Positions 32,278 to 42,294 are shown, numbered from the stretch's first letter. The stretch: 51,095 nt of DNA from Prolixibacteraceae bacterium (GCA_019459485.1 JAIBEZ010000078.1:1-51095); one strand, 5' to 3'. Numbers and translations: made by a program. Notes: generated by a model not told the origin, from the sequence alone.

Positions 32278-33237
32278 TTAATCCAGTACAAAACGGTAAG
32301 TAATGGTTCCAACCTGAAATGCGGGAGCATTTTCGTCGGCATTAAAACGAGCCTGAAGCGCGGCTCTCCTGGCAGCAGCTATCATATCGGCATCAGCTGT
32401 ATTTGAACCTTTTACGCCGGCCTCTGCTTTGGTAACCTGACCAGCTTTATTAACAGTAACCTGAACCACAACGATGCCTTCGTCGTTTCCGGGATAATTT
32501 GGCTTTGGCAACGACAAACCACTCCGGCCATCAAGGCTGAATGATGTTCCATTTCCAACTCCACCGCCCGGGCCATATTTATCTGCATTGGCAGTTCCCT
32601 GCGGACTTCCCTGATTGCCTGCGCCATAAGTTACACCTTGTCCGGTGCTTTTCGAATCGGCAGTTCCCTGTCCCGAGCCTCCAAAAGCATTTTTTGCACG
32701 GTTATTTATTTCACCTGCTTTTCGTTTTTCAGCAGCAGCCTGTGCTAATTTCTGTTCTTCTTCTTTTTTCTGGCGGGTTATTTCTGCCAAACGTTGCCTG
32801 TCACTTTCAGCCTGTCGTTGCCTTTCAAGGCGCTCCTGTTTTTGTTTCTCATTCAGGAGTTTTTCTTTTTCAAGATCTTTGGCTTTTTCAAGATCCTTTT
32901 TCTTCTTCGCCGTTTCCAGAGCAACCGTCTTTTCCACGTCCTGGGTCATCAAAGCTTCCTTTTCGACTGGTGTTGCAATACTTTTAACAGGAGGTGGTGG
33001 AGGAGTCTTTGTTTCTGCCTGTTTTTCTTCCTGATCCTCGATGGGTGCAGTTTCGCTGGGAGCAGGCTCTTCTTCTCCAAAGCCTGTTTCCGAATCGCCA
33101 AAATTCACCAGAATACCTTCTTCACCGGGCAAAGGTAGCGGTGTAAAAAAACCAAAGAACAGCAACAATGCAAGCACCACCGCATGTGTAATGAGGGTAC
33201 CGATAATGCCTGTTCTATGTTCTTTTATATATTCCAT
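32278..33237 (-). CDS. tonB: TonB/TolA-like energy transducer
   Basis: 319 residues. One N-terminal membrane helix (HRTGIIGTLITHAVVLALLL) anchors it in the inner membrane. Residues about 75-90 hold a proline run (KTPPPPPV), then a long charged Lys/Glu/Gln coiled-coil region (100-185), a Gly-rich linker (GGSGQGTADSK onward) and a C-terminal TonB domain (GLSLPKPNYPGNDEGIVVVQ to the last YRFVLD). The coiled coil is closer to TolA than to short TonB proteins. It overlaps the exbD stop by 1 bp, so exbB-exbD-tonB is one operon. It transmits ion-motive force to outer-membrane receptors. Confidence 0.88.
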   Translation of the reverse strand: MEYIKEHRTGIIGTLITHAVVLALLLFFGFFTPLPLPGEEGILVNFGDSETGFGEEEPAPSETAPIEDQEEKQAETKTPPPPPVKSIATPVEKEALMTQDVEKTVALETAKKKKDLEKAKDLEKEKLLNEKQKQERLERQRQAESDRQRLAEITRQKKEEEQKLAQAAAEKRKAGEINNRAKNAFGGSGQGTADSKSTGQGVTYGAGNQGSPQGTANADKYGPGGGVGNGTSFSLDGRSGLSLPKPNYPGNDEGIVVVQVTVNKAGQVTKAEAGVKGSNTADADMIAAARRAALQARFNADENAPAFQVGTITYRFVLD

Positions 33238-33644
33238 TATTCTTCGGCTGCAGTAGCAAGAATCATTTTTATATTGTTGCGCTTGGCAATGTTCATTATA
33301 CTCACCACTTGTTCAATCGGAACGCTTTTATCAGCATGAAGAGCAATATAGGTCTCTTCATTTTCCTTTACCATTTGTTGTAAATGTGGCTCAATTTCTG
33401 AAAAAGAAACCCTTTTCAAATCACCATCCTCATTAATGTAATACTTCAGATCAGCAGTGATAGAGACAGTTGTAATTGCCTTTGCAACAGTTTGGTTATT
33501 GCTTTGAGGCAACAACAACTTGAGGGCATTTGGTGCCACCATGGTGGAAGTTATCATGAAAAATAGCAGCAACAGGAAAACAATATCAGTCATCGAAGCC
33601 ATACTAAAAGTCACATTCACCTTATTTCGACGTTTTAAAGCCAT
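33237..33644 (-). CDS. exbD: ExbD/TolR biopolymer transport protein
   Basis: 135 residues: a charged N-terminus, one helix (MASMTDIVFLLLLFFMITS) with the conserved Asp (D20) that conducts protons, and a periplasmic domain. ALKLLLPQSNNQT follows the helix, as in the family. Only one ExbD gene is present here, whereas many Bacteroidota carry two. It is 10 bp downstream of the exbB gene and overlaps tonB. Confidence 0.92.
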   Translation of the reverse strand: MALKRRNKVNVTFSMASMTDIVFLLLLFFMITSTMVAPNALKLLLPQSNNQTVAKAITTVSITADLKYYINEDGDLKRVSFSEIEPHLQQMVKENEETYIALHADKSVPIEQVVSIMNIAKRNNIKMILATAAEE

Positions 33645-33654
33645 GATTTGCTTT

Positions 33655-34383
33655 TTATTTTGCTGGTTCGTTTAACATATCCATAAAATCACTGGTGGCA
33701 GCTTCCATATTAAATACTACTTTTTCGACGTTGGCTACCAAAATATTGTAGGCGAAATAAGCAACAATACCAACAATCAAACCGGCCACAGTTGTTACCA
33801 TCGCCTGATAAATCCCTGAAGACAACAAGGTGATATTAATGTTGTTTCCTGCATTTGCCATGTCATAAAAGGCAGATATCATACCTGTTACAGTACCAAG
33901 AAAACCGAGCATTGGCGCTCCGCCGGCAACACTTGCCAAGGCTGGAAGTCCTTTTTCCAGCTTCGAAACTTCAAGGTTCCCAACATTTTCAATTGCAGTA
34001 GTTACATCAGCCATTGGCCGGCCGATGCGCGAAATACCCTTTTCTATCATTCGCGAAGTAGGCGTATTTTCAGTTCGGCACAAAGCGTAAGCCGAATCAA
34101 TTTTTCCGTCCATAATGTATTCACGAACACGATCCATTAACCGGGGATCTACTTTTCCTGCTTTACGTATGGCCATGTACCGGTCGAAAAAAATGAATAC
34201 TGCCACAAATGACAATAAAACAATTGGGATCATCAATGGTCCTCCTTTGATGGCCATTTCGAAAAATCCAGTTACTAAACCCTCCGGCTGAACGGGTTTT
34301 GCCGCGGCTTGAACTCCTGCGGCCAAATTTTGACCTGCCTGTAAGATGATAAAATTTAGCATATGCATTTTGTTTAAAGTCAA
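33655..34383 (-). CDS. exbB: ExbB/TolQ proton channel
   Basis: 242 residues, MotA/TolQ/ExbB family, with three membrane helices. GGPLMIPIVLLSFVAVFIFF is TM1, and the family segment LGFLGTVTGMISAFYDMANAG and VAGLIVGIVAYFAYNILVA make TM2 and TM3. The ATG at 34383 and others at 34368 and 34362 are possible; the N-terminal helix MHMLNFIILQAGQN suggests a start close to 34368. First gene of the exbB-exbD-tonB operon. Confidence 0.9.
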   Translation of the reverse strand: MTLNKMHMLNFIILQAGQNLAAGVQAAAKPVQPEGLVTGFFEMAIKGGPLMIPIVLLSFVAVFIFFDRYMAIRKAGKVDPRLMDRVREYIMDGKIDSAYALCRTENTPTSRMIEKGISRIGRPMADVTTAIENVGNLEVSKLEKGLPALASVAGGAPMLGFLGTVTGMISAFYDMANAGNNINITLLSSGIYQAMVTTVAGLIVGIVAYFAYNILVANVEKVVFNMEAATSDFMDMLNEPAK

Positions 34384-34390
34384 CTAAAAT

Positions 34391-34430
34391 AAAACGAGGC
34401 ACACCATACAAATAGTATGCCCCGCAAAAA
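34391..34430 (-). terminator. Weak terminator between nhaD and exbB
   Basis: Inner stem CATAC/GTATG with AAATA loop and outer GGC/GCC pairs; T-rich tail TTTTATTTT on the minus strand. Imperfect. Confidence 0.4.
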
Positions 34431-34454
34431 TACAATTTATTTACAGGAAATAGA

Positions 34455-35834
34455 TTAATGAGCAAATTCCAACATATAAACTCCGGCTCCCGCCAAATAT
34501 CCTAACAATGCCAGCCAGGAAATCTTTTTTAAATACCATATAAAATCTATTTTTTCGAGCCCCATGGCGGCCACACCTGCCGCAGAACCAATAATCAGGA
34601 TACTCCCACCGGTACCGGCAGTATAGGCCAAAAACTCCCAAAATACGCCATCCTGAACAAAGTTCGCCAGATAACCGGTTGTACCTGGATCACTGATAGG
34701 GTACATACCCATAGCACCCGCAACCAATGGAACATTGTCAACAACGGAAGAAAGTAAACCAATTGATATGGCAATAAAGTTAACATTACCCAAATTTTCG
34801 TCTAAGAATTGTGACATCAAAGCAAGCTGACCGGCCGATTGCAATGCTGCTACCGCAGATAAAATTCCAAGAAAGAACAGAACTGTTGGGGTATCTACTT
34901 TTCTGATAACAGCAGTTATTTTCAAACGGTTTTTAATTTCATCAGGCTTATCTTTGTGTATTATTTCAGAAACAACCCATATTACACCCAGCGAAAACAA
35001 CATGCCCATATAAGGAGGCAAATGCGTAAGCGTTTTAAATACAGGCACAAACAACAATCCGCCAACTCCTAAAGCCAACATTAGCATTCTTTCTGAAGGG
35101 GTGGTGAATTCTTTCTCCGACAGATCAATCTGTGGTCGCACAACATAACCCTTCATTGTAAAAGACAAGACAATTAAAGGTACTGTAAGGCAAACCAAAC
35201 TGGGAAGAAATACTCCGGTAATGATTTTTAAAGCTGTTATCTGGCCTCCGATCCATAACATGATGGTAGTTACATCGCCGATTGGCGACCAGGCGCCACC
35301 GGCATTGGCAGCCAATACCACCATACTTGCAAAAAACCAGCGTGTTTCTTTGTCGCTCACCAATTTCCTCAACAAAGCGACCATCACTATGGTGGTGGTA
35401 AGATTATCAAGCAGGGCCGACATGAAAAATGTAAGAATACTGAGAAGCCAGAGTAGCTTTATCTTATGGGTGGTATTAATCTTATCAGTGATAACCTTGA
35501 ATCCCTGGTGCTGATCAATCACCTCAACAATGGTCATTGCAGCCAGTAAGAAAAACAAGATCTCAGCAATTTCGCCGATGTGGTGAATAATTTCGTAATC
35601 AACGATAAAATGCCGCATGCCTTCCAGCCCAACGGAACCGGGATACAATGCCTGAAATTCTTTCCACGACATGCTAAATCCCATATTTAAAATGCTTTCA
35701 GCATCCATGATATATGCAACCCAACACAAAGTTCCAATCAACAATGCTGAAGCTGCTTTATCCACTTTTAGCGGATGTTCAAGTGCGATGGCAGTGTAAC
35801 CCAGCACAAAAATGACAACCATTAGTATAAACAT
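34455..35834 (-). CDS. nhaD: NhaD-type sodium/proton antiporter
   Basis: 459 residues with 11-12 membrane helices, ion transporter superfamily (ArsB/NhaD). It starts MFILMVVIFVLGYTAIALEH and carries LLDNLTTTIVMVALLRKLVS, with the acidic and Asn residues of the ion site, and AGGAWSPIGDVTTIMLWIGG, a diagnostic NhaD block, then VVDNVPLVAGAMGMY in the second half. It expels sodium at alkaline pH. It lies upstream of exbB on the same strand, 71 bp apart, with a weak hairpin between. Confidence 0.9.
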   Translation of the reverse strand: MFILMVVIFVLGYTAIALEHPLKVDKAASALLIGTLCWVAYIMDAESILNMGFSMSWKEFQALYPGSVGLEGMRHFIVDYEIIHHIGEIAEILFFLLAAMTIVEVIDQHQGFKVITDKINTTHKIKLLWLLSILTFFMSALLDNLTTTIVMVALLRKLVSDKETRWFFASMVVLAANAGGAWSPIGDVTTIMLWIGGQITALKIITGVFLPSLVCLTVPLIVLSFTMKGYVVRPQIDLSEKEFTTPSERMLMLALGVGGLLFVPVFKTLTHLPPYMGMLFSLGVIWVVSEIIHKDKPDEIKNRLKITAVIRKVDTPTVLFFLGILSAVAALQSAGQLALMSQFLDENLGNVNFIAISIGLLSSVVDNVPLVAGAMGMYPISDPGTTGYLANFVQDGVFWEFLAYTAGTGGSILIIGSAAGVAAMGLEKIDFIWYLKKISWLALLGYLAGAGVYMLEFAH

Positions 35835-35941
35835 AAGTCAGAATTTAGAGAGTTTTTTGAAAGATTGTAAATATAGGATATTGAACAGATTAAATGCAAT
35901 CTGCTATTTATATTTTCAGCCAGTTCACTAAAAATTCAAAT

Positions 35942-38900
35942 TTAATTAACCGGCACAGATCTGACCCTTTTCAATCCAAACAGCGTTTTAACTTTTTGCC
36001 AAAGCTCTTCAAAATCATTAAAATCTTCCCGGTATGAAAGACCAACTCCCTGTGTATAGGGCGAAGTTTCGTAAATCAGATTATTGTTGGCATGGTTGTA
36101 GGCTTTCAGCTGAAGCTTTCCGTTTTGTGTGAGTTTTACATTGACATCGGCATCGCCAACCAGACTGTTGTTATTGGCATTTAATTTCTGCGACGAGTTG
36201 TTCGCGATGTTTCCGTTGATACTGACCCTGTTGTTGAACATTTGGGTACTGAGTGCCAATTCAACTTCATCATTGGAAATTTGGTCTCCCGGACGGTAAT
36301 TGAACCCGATATCAAAATCGTTGCTTATTTGCGAAAGCCAGTTACTAAACTGGTTCGAAAACAGTTCGAACGCTGTTGACGCCGTTGATCCGGCGAGATT
36401 GCTGTTTACTCCTGTTGCATAAAATCTGCCTAGTACCAGAAGCGATAACATTTGCTTGTTCATATCTTCTTCTGAACTAATGTATTGCTTTATTTCATCT
36501 TTGATCCGGTCTTCAGTTGAAGGCAATTCAATATCAAATTTAATATCCGGATTGCTAAGATTTCTGGTAAGTTCAATTTTACACAATACTGGTATCCGTT
36601 GACTATCGATATCATCATACGTGTTCGCAAACAGCTCGCTCAACGATGCTTTTAGCCGGTAAATCGCATTGAGATCGACAACTGCATTGGTTGGATCTCC
36701 ATTCCACTGAATTGTTCCGCCCCGCTGAATTTCGAATTTTTTATTGATTACATTTTGTAGGGTAAAAAGATAATCTCCCTGTTCCACAGTATATTCTCCA
36801 TACATGGTAATGTTTGAATTGTTGTCAATGTAAATCTGCATATTGTCTGATGACCCCTGTGCACGTATCACATCACCTATTTTCGAATTGTAAATCAGTT
36901 GGGCTTTGGCTTCAGGAGTAATCCGAATGTCGAACCTCATTTGCAGATCCGACTTGATTACAGGAGTTTTCTTCTTCTCTTCCAAACTTTTGTTTCCAGG
37001 GTTAACAAAAGTCAGAAAATCGTATTGCTGTGCTTCGTCAGCATATTCCAGATAGATACTCATGTCTGTTCCTCTTTCTGTTTGCGCAACACCGGTAATT
37101 AAAACATTCGCTCCCTGACCGGTAATCCTCACATTTCCGCTTCCGAAGGTTTTACCGTAAAATTGCTGATTGATGGCCGATGTGGTATTGATTGCCATAA
37201 TCCTGTCGGATCTGACGGACAAGTCATAAACCATTTTTGAAAAACTCCGGTGCTGAATGGAACCGCTAAATATACCGGAATTGCCAAAATCATCGTAAAT
37301 TCTCATTTGCGGAAAAATAATATTGTCACCTTCAAATTTCACAGAATCGTTCATGGTGTAATTTACCTGTAATTCAGAAAGCATCAGACCTGCATTCGAC
37401 GCATACAACGCGCCTTTGTGCTGAATATGGTTCAGTTTACCGTAAACATGCACTTTGCCGGTAGCTTCACCATGAAAGTTGCTGAAACTGGTCCCCATGA
37501 GCGGCTGAAGAATCAACAATGAAAACTGATCGAAATTCGCATTTACAGAAAGACTGTCTTTGGCCGGATTGTAAATTCCGTAGGCCAACAGGGTATTTTT
37601 GTCATTCGACTTCAACAACACTTCGGCATTAATTTCACCTGCCGACCGATCGAGGCGGCTCTGAACCGATGCCGTTCCCAGCGAATGTCTGAGCAGACTT
37701 AATCCGCTAATTTCCAGATCAGATAAAAACAACGGTCGTTCATAAACATCAAGAAATGATAGACTTCCGTTAAGATTTCCCTTTAGTGCCAGATTACCTG
37801 CTACAAAGTTATTCAGTACATTCAGATCGATCTGGTCAAAAATAAAATTGAGTTTATTTTCCTGACTTTTATCAATTGAGCCATCGACTGTAACGGATTG
37901 GCCTTTGTTCGATAATTTAAGTTTGTTCACTTTTATAAGCGTCGAGTCAACTGTAATCAATGCAGAATTGAGCTGCCATAAAGTATCGGCAAGGTATATC
38001 CGGCTTGGTTTTACCGAAACCTCTACATGCGGACTATTTTTTTGTTCGAAAAACTTTGCACTTGTGTTCAGCGATCCGCTGTACGAAACTGCATCGAAAT
38101 TATTCCAAATCAGTTTCGAATCCAGAATATTATTTTCTGCTTCCGAAATTAGCGAGAGATTGTAAACTTTAAATTTTTCACCAAGACTTACTTGTTCAAT
38201 TTTATTGTGAATGTCCAGCTTCGAATTTCCATTCATGTTAAATGAAAATTTATGGAAGATCGCAGTTTGGTATCGAATCTCCGGGAACAGGGCATTTATA
38301 GTTAAAGTATTATTTTCTGAATTAATAGTTCCATCAATTGTAGCTCGATCCATCATTAAATCAGGCATTAACACCCGTGTAAAACGATTGACGTCCTTCA
38401 GGGAAAGTTTAAAGTCAAAATTGTTTTCTATTACCTCTGCAGGAAACGTAAGCCCTGCCGACGGAAGGTATTTGCCAATAATTTTCTTTACAGAATGATG
38501 GAGGTTGTGAAACTCATACTGCCCGCGAATGTCTGCATCCAGAAAATCAGACCGCACCTGCAAAACAGGCCCGTTTTCGTAAAATGTTTTCAAATCGAAA
38601 TTGTCGAATGAAACTGAATCGTTTTCATTTCTGTATGTGCCTTTGGTAAAATGTATTAAGCCATCGATGTTATCAATATTACTTCCTGAAAAATTTGCAC
38701 TCAGGGCAAAAGAAATTTCCGATTGCTTGAACTTGTGGTCGAGATTCATTGCCCGAAGATCGGCTTTCGCCAAAAGCATTTCAAAATTGAAAACCGGAAC
38801 AGGAACATTCAGGTCGAATTTACCATCGAACCTTAATTTCAAATTCGGATCGTCAACCAGCAAATAGCCATCGAATTTTTTGTTCAGAACATCACCGTTC

Positions 38901-40294
38901 AGCTGAATATTTTTGTACTGATAATTATTCACGAAAACGCTGTCGATCTTGCCTGAAACCCTGGCGGAAAAATTACGTGTCTTCTGGTTGAGTATTCCTT
39001 TTATATCGCCGTTAAACGTAATCCCATCAAGCAAATCCGACCGGAACAATTCGCCAAGTTTAAAATCAACAGTTTTCAGTTTTCCATTGATTTTCAGTTT
39101 TTCATCATCAGAAGGAACAAACGACAAGTCGGTTGTTAGCACGCCCCATTTCGATCTGAAAGTTCCGAACGCAACAAAATCGCTGAGGAACCCGGTAAAA
39201 TTTCCTTTGTATTCAACAACTCCTGCCTGAAGAAGTTGAGCCGGAATCGTCAGTTGCTGAAGTGGAAAATTATCGGGAAGTTTGACCTTGCTCAAATCAT
39301 TGAAATCGGCAAATGATTGTTTCAGGTCGATGTGCATGTATGTATTTGCTATTTCTGGCAACCCATTTAAATACAGATCAAATGCCAGCTGGGTATTATT
39401 GCCCATGCTTAGCTGAATGTTTTTCCCCTTTAAATCGGCCAATGTACCGGAAATCTGCCCCGAAACGTCAACATTTTCTTCCATGCCTTTCAGGAAAGGT
39501 AGCATCATTCCCATATCTTTGAGGTTGATCCTCGATTTCTTCAGGTCTATGTTGACTTTCATCTTTTTCAGGTCGAATTCGGTCCCGCGTTTCTTTTTCT
39601 CTATCATCACATTCAGTTCTGTTATTTCTGAATTGGATGTCAGGGCATGAAGGTTTATCAGGTTGATTGAATCGGACGTAGCAATAAAACGGGCAGTAAA
39701 ATCTTCGAGATAAAAATCTTTGTGGTCGTTTAACTGAAATTGGGTAATCAAAAAAGCTATTTTTTCGTACTGAAGTTCCAAATCGGAAACGCCCAGCGTT
39801 ATATTCCTCAAATCAATCAGGTGTTGGCCAATACTGTCCTGATAAGTATATTTTACCGAAGCATTGTTGAACTCGAACCGTTTCATGTTAAAATCGAACT
39901 GAAGGCTGTCTGTAGTTTTTGGGGCATCTTTTTTTGCGAACAGATCGACCAGAAACTGGTAATTTGATGTTCCGGTGGTGTCGGAAACGATGGTAAGAAA
40001 AGTATTGTTCAACTCAAGTTTATCTATTCCGGCAGTTCGCTTTTTAATACTGAACGAATTGATGCTTGCCACCAATTCCTGAACATACAAAAGTGAATCG
40101 TTTTTTTGATCCTTTATCAGAACATCTTCAAGAATTATTTTGTTGAAAAAAGAGATTGAAACACCTTTAACAGTGACACTTGTATTGTATTTTCGCGAAA
40201 ATTGTTCTGCCAGTTTATTGACAAGAAAAGTCTGCACACCCGGGCTCTGAAGAATGAACCAGGAACCAATGAGCAGGATAAATACCGTGCCCAA
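35942..40294 (-). CDS. tamB: TamB-like AsmA/DUF490 translocation protein
   Basis: At least 1450 residues. An N-terminal membrane anchor (FILLIGSWFILQSPGVQTFL) leads into a long series of beta-rich repeats (AsmA-like, then TamB) that span the periplasm, and the C-terminal TamB domain (about 1150-1430) contains SEEDMNKQMLSLLVLGRFYA and SWNLSQISN-like motifs. It bridges the inner and outer membranes to move lipids and help barrel assembly. The only start codon in the frame before the helix is a TTG at 40292-40294, which leaves no basic residues before it; the frame stays open upstream through KKTFKIGFSVLG to a TAG, where ATT codons at 40325 or 40328 could start. The true N-terminus is therefore uncertain. 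Confidence 0.85.
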   Translation of the reverse strand: MGTVFILLIGSWFILQSPGVQTFLVNKLAEQFSRKYNTSVTVKGVSISFFNKIILEDVLIKDQKNDSLLYVQELVASINSFSIKKRTAGIDKLELNNTFLTIVSDTTGTSNYQFLVDLFAKKDAPKTTDSLQFDFNMKRFEFNNASVKYTYQDSIGQHLIDLRNITLGVSDLELQYEKIAFLITQFQLNDHKDFYLEDFTARFIATSDSINLINLHALTSNSEITELNVMIEKKKRGTEFDLKKMKVNIDLKKSRINLKDMGMMLPFLKGMEENVDVSGQISGTLADLKGKNIQLSMGNNTQLAFDLYLNGLPEIANTYMHIDLKQSFADFNDLSKVKLPDNFPLQQLTIPAQLLQAGVVEYKGNFTGFLSDFVAFGTFRSKWGVLTTDLSFVPSDDEKLKINGKLKTVDFKLGELFRSDLLDGITFNGDIKGILNQKTRNFSARVSGKIDSVFVNNYQYKNIQLNGDVLNKKFDGYLLVDDPNLKLRFDGKFDLNVPVPVFNFEMLLAKADLRAMNLDHKFKQSEISFALSANFSGSNIDNIDGLIHFTKGTYRNENDSVSFDNFDLKTFYENGPVLQVRSDFLDADIRGQYEFHNLHHSVKKIIGKYLPSAGLTFPAEVIENNFDFKLSLKDVNRFTRVLMPDLMMDRATIDGTINSENNTLTINALFPEIRYQTAIFHKFSFNMNGNSKLDIHNKIEQVSLGEKFKVYNLSLISEAENNILDSKLIWNNFDAVSYSGSLNTSAKFFEQKNSPHVEVSVKPSRIYLADTLWQLNSALITVDSTLIKVNKLKLSNKGQSVTVDGSIDKSQENKLNFIFDQIDLNVLNNFVAGNLALKGNLNGSLSFLDVYERPLFLSDLEISGLSLLRHSLGTASVQSRLDRSAGEINAEVLLKSNDKNTLLAYGIYNPAKDSLSVNANFDQFSLLILQPLMGTSFSNFHGEATGKVHVYGKLNHIQHKGALYASNAGLMLSELQVNYTMNDSVKFEGDNIIFPQMRIYDDFGNSGIFSGSIQHRSFSKMVYDLSVRSDRIMAINTTSAINQQFYGKTFGSGNVRITGQGANVLITGVAQTERGTDMSIYLEYADEAQQYDFLTFVNPGNKSLEEKKKTPVIKSDLQMRFDIRITPEAKAQLIYNSKIGDVIRAQGSSDNMQIYIDNNSNITMYGEYTVEQGDYLFTLQNVINKKFEIQRGGTIQWNGDPTNAVVDLNAIYRLKASLSELFANTYDDIDSQRIPVLCKIELTRNLSNPDIKFDIELPSTEDRIKDEIKQYISSEEDMNKQMLSLLVLGRFYATGVNSNLAGSTASTAFELFSNQFSNWLSQISNDFDIGFNYRPGDQISNDEVELALSTQMFNNRVSINGNIANNSSQKLNANNNSLVGDADVNVKLTQNGKLQLKAYNHANNNLIYETSPYTQGVGLSYREDFNDFEELWQKVKTLFGLKRVRSVPVN

Positions 40295-40427
40295 AACCGA
40301 AAATCCTATTTTGAATGTTTTTTTAATAATTTTGTCGCGCTAAAATATTTGGCAAAATAACATAAATAGGCTGATAAAAACCAGTCTGCTAAAGAAATAA
40401 ACGACTGATCGGACATTTTATTGAACT

Positions 40428-41465
40428 ATGGACAAAGAAAAAGACATCGTGATATTGGGCATCGAATCGTCATGCGACGATACTTCTGCCTCTGTAATAA
40501 AAAATGGTTTTCTGCTGTCGAATATTATAGCCGGACAGAAAGTTCACGAATTATACGGCGGTGTAGTTCCCGAACTTGCCAGCCGGGCTCATCAGCAAAA
40601 CATCATCCCGGTGGTCGATCAGGCAATGAAACAGGCCGGAGTTACCAATGAAGAAATTACAGCCATTGCTTTTACACGCGGCCCCGGCTTGTTGGGCTCA
40701 CTGCTTGTTGGAACTTCTTTCGCAAAAGGTTTTTCGCTGGCAACCGGCATCCCGATGATCGAAATCAACCATCTTCAGGCTCATGTTCTGGCACATTTTA
40801 TTCAGGAATACAACGAACCTTACGACCCGCCAAAATTCCCGTTTCTTTGCCTTTTGGTTTCAGGCGGAAATTCGCAGATTATCAGAGTAAAAGATTACCT
40901 CGACATGGAAGTTATTGGCCAAACCATTGACGATGCAGCTGGTGAAGCATTCGACAAATGCGCCAAAGTGATGGGTCTTCCATACCCCGGCGGACCTTTC
41001 GTGGATAAACTTGCCAAGGAAGGAAATCCGGATGCATTTCAATTCTCGAAACCACGGATAGCCAATTTCGATTACAGTTTCAGCGGATTGAAAACCAGTT
41101 TCCTGTATTCTCTGCGCGATCATTTGAAAGAAAACGAAAATTTCATTGAAGAACGCAAAGCCGATTTGTGCGCTTCGCTGCAAAAAACAATCATCGATAT
41201 TTTGTTGGACAAACTGATAAAAGCGGCCAAAGAAACGGGTATCAAAGAAATGTCGGTTGCCGGAGGTGTTTCTGCCAATTCAGGATTGCGACAGGCGCTG
41301 GTTGAAACTGCTGTGAAATACCGCTGGAAAATGCACATTCCGAAGTTCGCCTTCACCACCGACAATGCCGCCATGATTGCCATGACCGGCCATTTCAAAT
41401 ACCTGAAAGGTGAATTTATAGGCATGGAGGCGGTGCCGTTTGCAAGGATGGATATAAGGGTTTAG
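40428..41465 (+). CDS. tsaD: tRNA N6-adenosine threonylcarbamoyltransferase
   Basis: 345 residues, ASKHA fold. N-terminal ILGIESSCDDTSASV is the nucleotide-binding start; INHLQAHVLAH (about 110-120) has the HxxxH metal-binding pair; LVSGGNSQI and VAGGVSANSGLR are family blocks, and TDNAAMIAMTG is the C-terminal motif. It transfers threonylcarbamoyl to A37 of tRNAs that read ANN codons, with TsaB, TsaC/Sua5 and TsaE, none of which is in this window. Divergent from tamB. Confidence 0.96.
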   Translation: MDKEKDIVILGIESSCDDTSASVIKNGFLLSNIIAGQKVHELYGGVVPELASRAHQQNIIPVVDQAMKQAGVTNEEITAIAFTRGPGLLGSLLVGTSFAKGFSLATGIPMIEINHLQAHVLAHFIQEYNEPYDPPKFPFLCLLVSGGNSQIIRVKDYLDMEVIGQTIDDAAGEAFDKCAKVMGLPYPGGPFVDKLAKEGNPDAFQFSKPRIANFDYSFSGLKTSFLYSLRDHLKENENFIEERKADLCASLQKTIIDILLDKLIKAAKETGIKEMSVAGGVSANSGLRQALVETAVKYRWKMHIPKFAFTTDNAAMIAMTGHFKYLKGEFIGMEAVPFARMDIRV

Positions 41466-41573
41466 AGAGCCATCTGATGGATTGGAGAGCTACAAACTCG
41501 CAAAGCAATCTCCAAAAAAGCAGATCAAGCACTTTCATATATTTTTTTTAACTTTCACCGTATTTTAAACGAT

Positions 41574-41894
41574 ATGATTGACTCTCACAAAATAGATGAA
41601 GTAATTAACAGAATTGCCACCAGATTCAATCCGGACAAGATCATTTTGTTTGGTTCTTATGCGAACGGAACTCAAAATGACAATAGCGATTTGGATCTTT
41701 TAATTGTGCAGGATTCCGATCTTCCGATGCAAAAAAGAGGATTTGATATTCGTATGTCGCTACTTGGCACAATGATCCCCATGGATATTTTATTCTATAC
41801 CAAATCGGAATTTGAAGAAGAAAAAAGCAAAAACTCTTCTTTTTTAAATTCAGCAATAAAAAATTCGAGAATAATGTATGAGCGGACAGTTTGA
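41574..41894 (+). CDS. Minimal nucleotidyltransferase (MNT, MntA-like)
   Basis: 106 residues. FGSYANGTQNDNSDLDLLIV is the DNA polymerase beta-like motif G-S-x10-D-x-D, where both Asp are metal ligands; a third acidic residue lies in MDILFYT. It overlaps the HEPN gene by 17 bp, the standard layout of MNT-HEPN pairs, where the MNT enzyme neutralises the HEPN partner by adding AMP to it (shown for some systems). Whether this pair is a toxin-antitoxin or another system is not settled by sequence. Confidence 0.85.
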   Translation: MIDSHKIDEVINRIATRFNPDKIILFGSYANGTQNDNSDLDLLIVQDSDLPMQKRGFDIRMSLLGTMIPMDILFYTKSEFEEEKSKNSSFLNSAIKNSRIMYERTV

Positions 41895-42294
41895 GGAAAT
41901 AAAAGAATGGATGGAGAAAGCTGACCATGATCTGGGCTCGGCAAAAGTAATCTACTTGCATCTTCCTGAATATTTTGATACCATTGCTTTTCATTGCCAG
42001 CAAGCCGTAGAGAAATATTTAAAAGCCGTATTAATCTATTATCATATCGATTTTCTTCGTTCACATGACTTGATTTATTTACTCGAATTGCTTTCAGCAA
42101 AAATTGAGGTAGATGATTCCAAATTCAAAAAAGCATTTTCATTAAATAATTTTGGAGTTCAGATACGCTATCCGAATAAAATTGTAAAACTGTCAAAAGA
42201 AGAAATTGAGGCCGCAATTGAGATCTCTGAAGAATTCAGAAGATTTGCGGTTAAAATTATTGGAATGGAATCATCCAAATTCGATGCAACTTAA
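41878..42294 (+). CDS. HEPN-domain protein (partner of MNT)
   Basis: 138 residues, all-helical. EWMEKADHDLGSAKVIYL and IAFHCQQAVEKYLKAVL are the two core HEPN helices, and FLRSHDLIYLLEL carries the conserved HDL. The RNase motif R-x4-6-H seen in HepT-type toxins is not present in that spacing (the Arg and His are separated by one Ser), so RNase activity is doubtful. It starts inside the MNT gene, 17 bp overlap, in another frame. Confidence 0.83.
   Translation: MSGQFEEIKEWMEKADHDLGSAKVIYLHLPEYFDTIAFHCQQAVEKYLKAVLIYYHIDFLRSHDLIYLLELLSAKIEVDDSKFKKAFSLNNFGVQIRYPNKIVKLSKEEIEAAIEISEEFRRFAVKIIGMESSKFDAT

Noticed and set aside
32146-32406. Coding sequence of a heptad-repeat peptide (YLKQ, YLEQ, YLQQ units)
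   Set aside because: 21 bp is seven codons, so the last three units give a leucine-rich heptad pattern by arithmetic. Units 2-5 contain stop codons in the same frame, and the reading overlaps the tonB end.
32541-33138. Plus-strand ORFs opposite tonB
   Set aside because: Phe, Ser and Leu-rich frames that mirror the Lys/Glu-rich TonB linker on the minus strand.
41482-41515. TTGGAGA/TCTCCAA hairpin between tsaD and the MNT gene
   Set aside because: Only seven pairs with a 20-nt loop and an A run rather than a T run on the coding strand; weak as a terminator.
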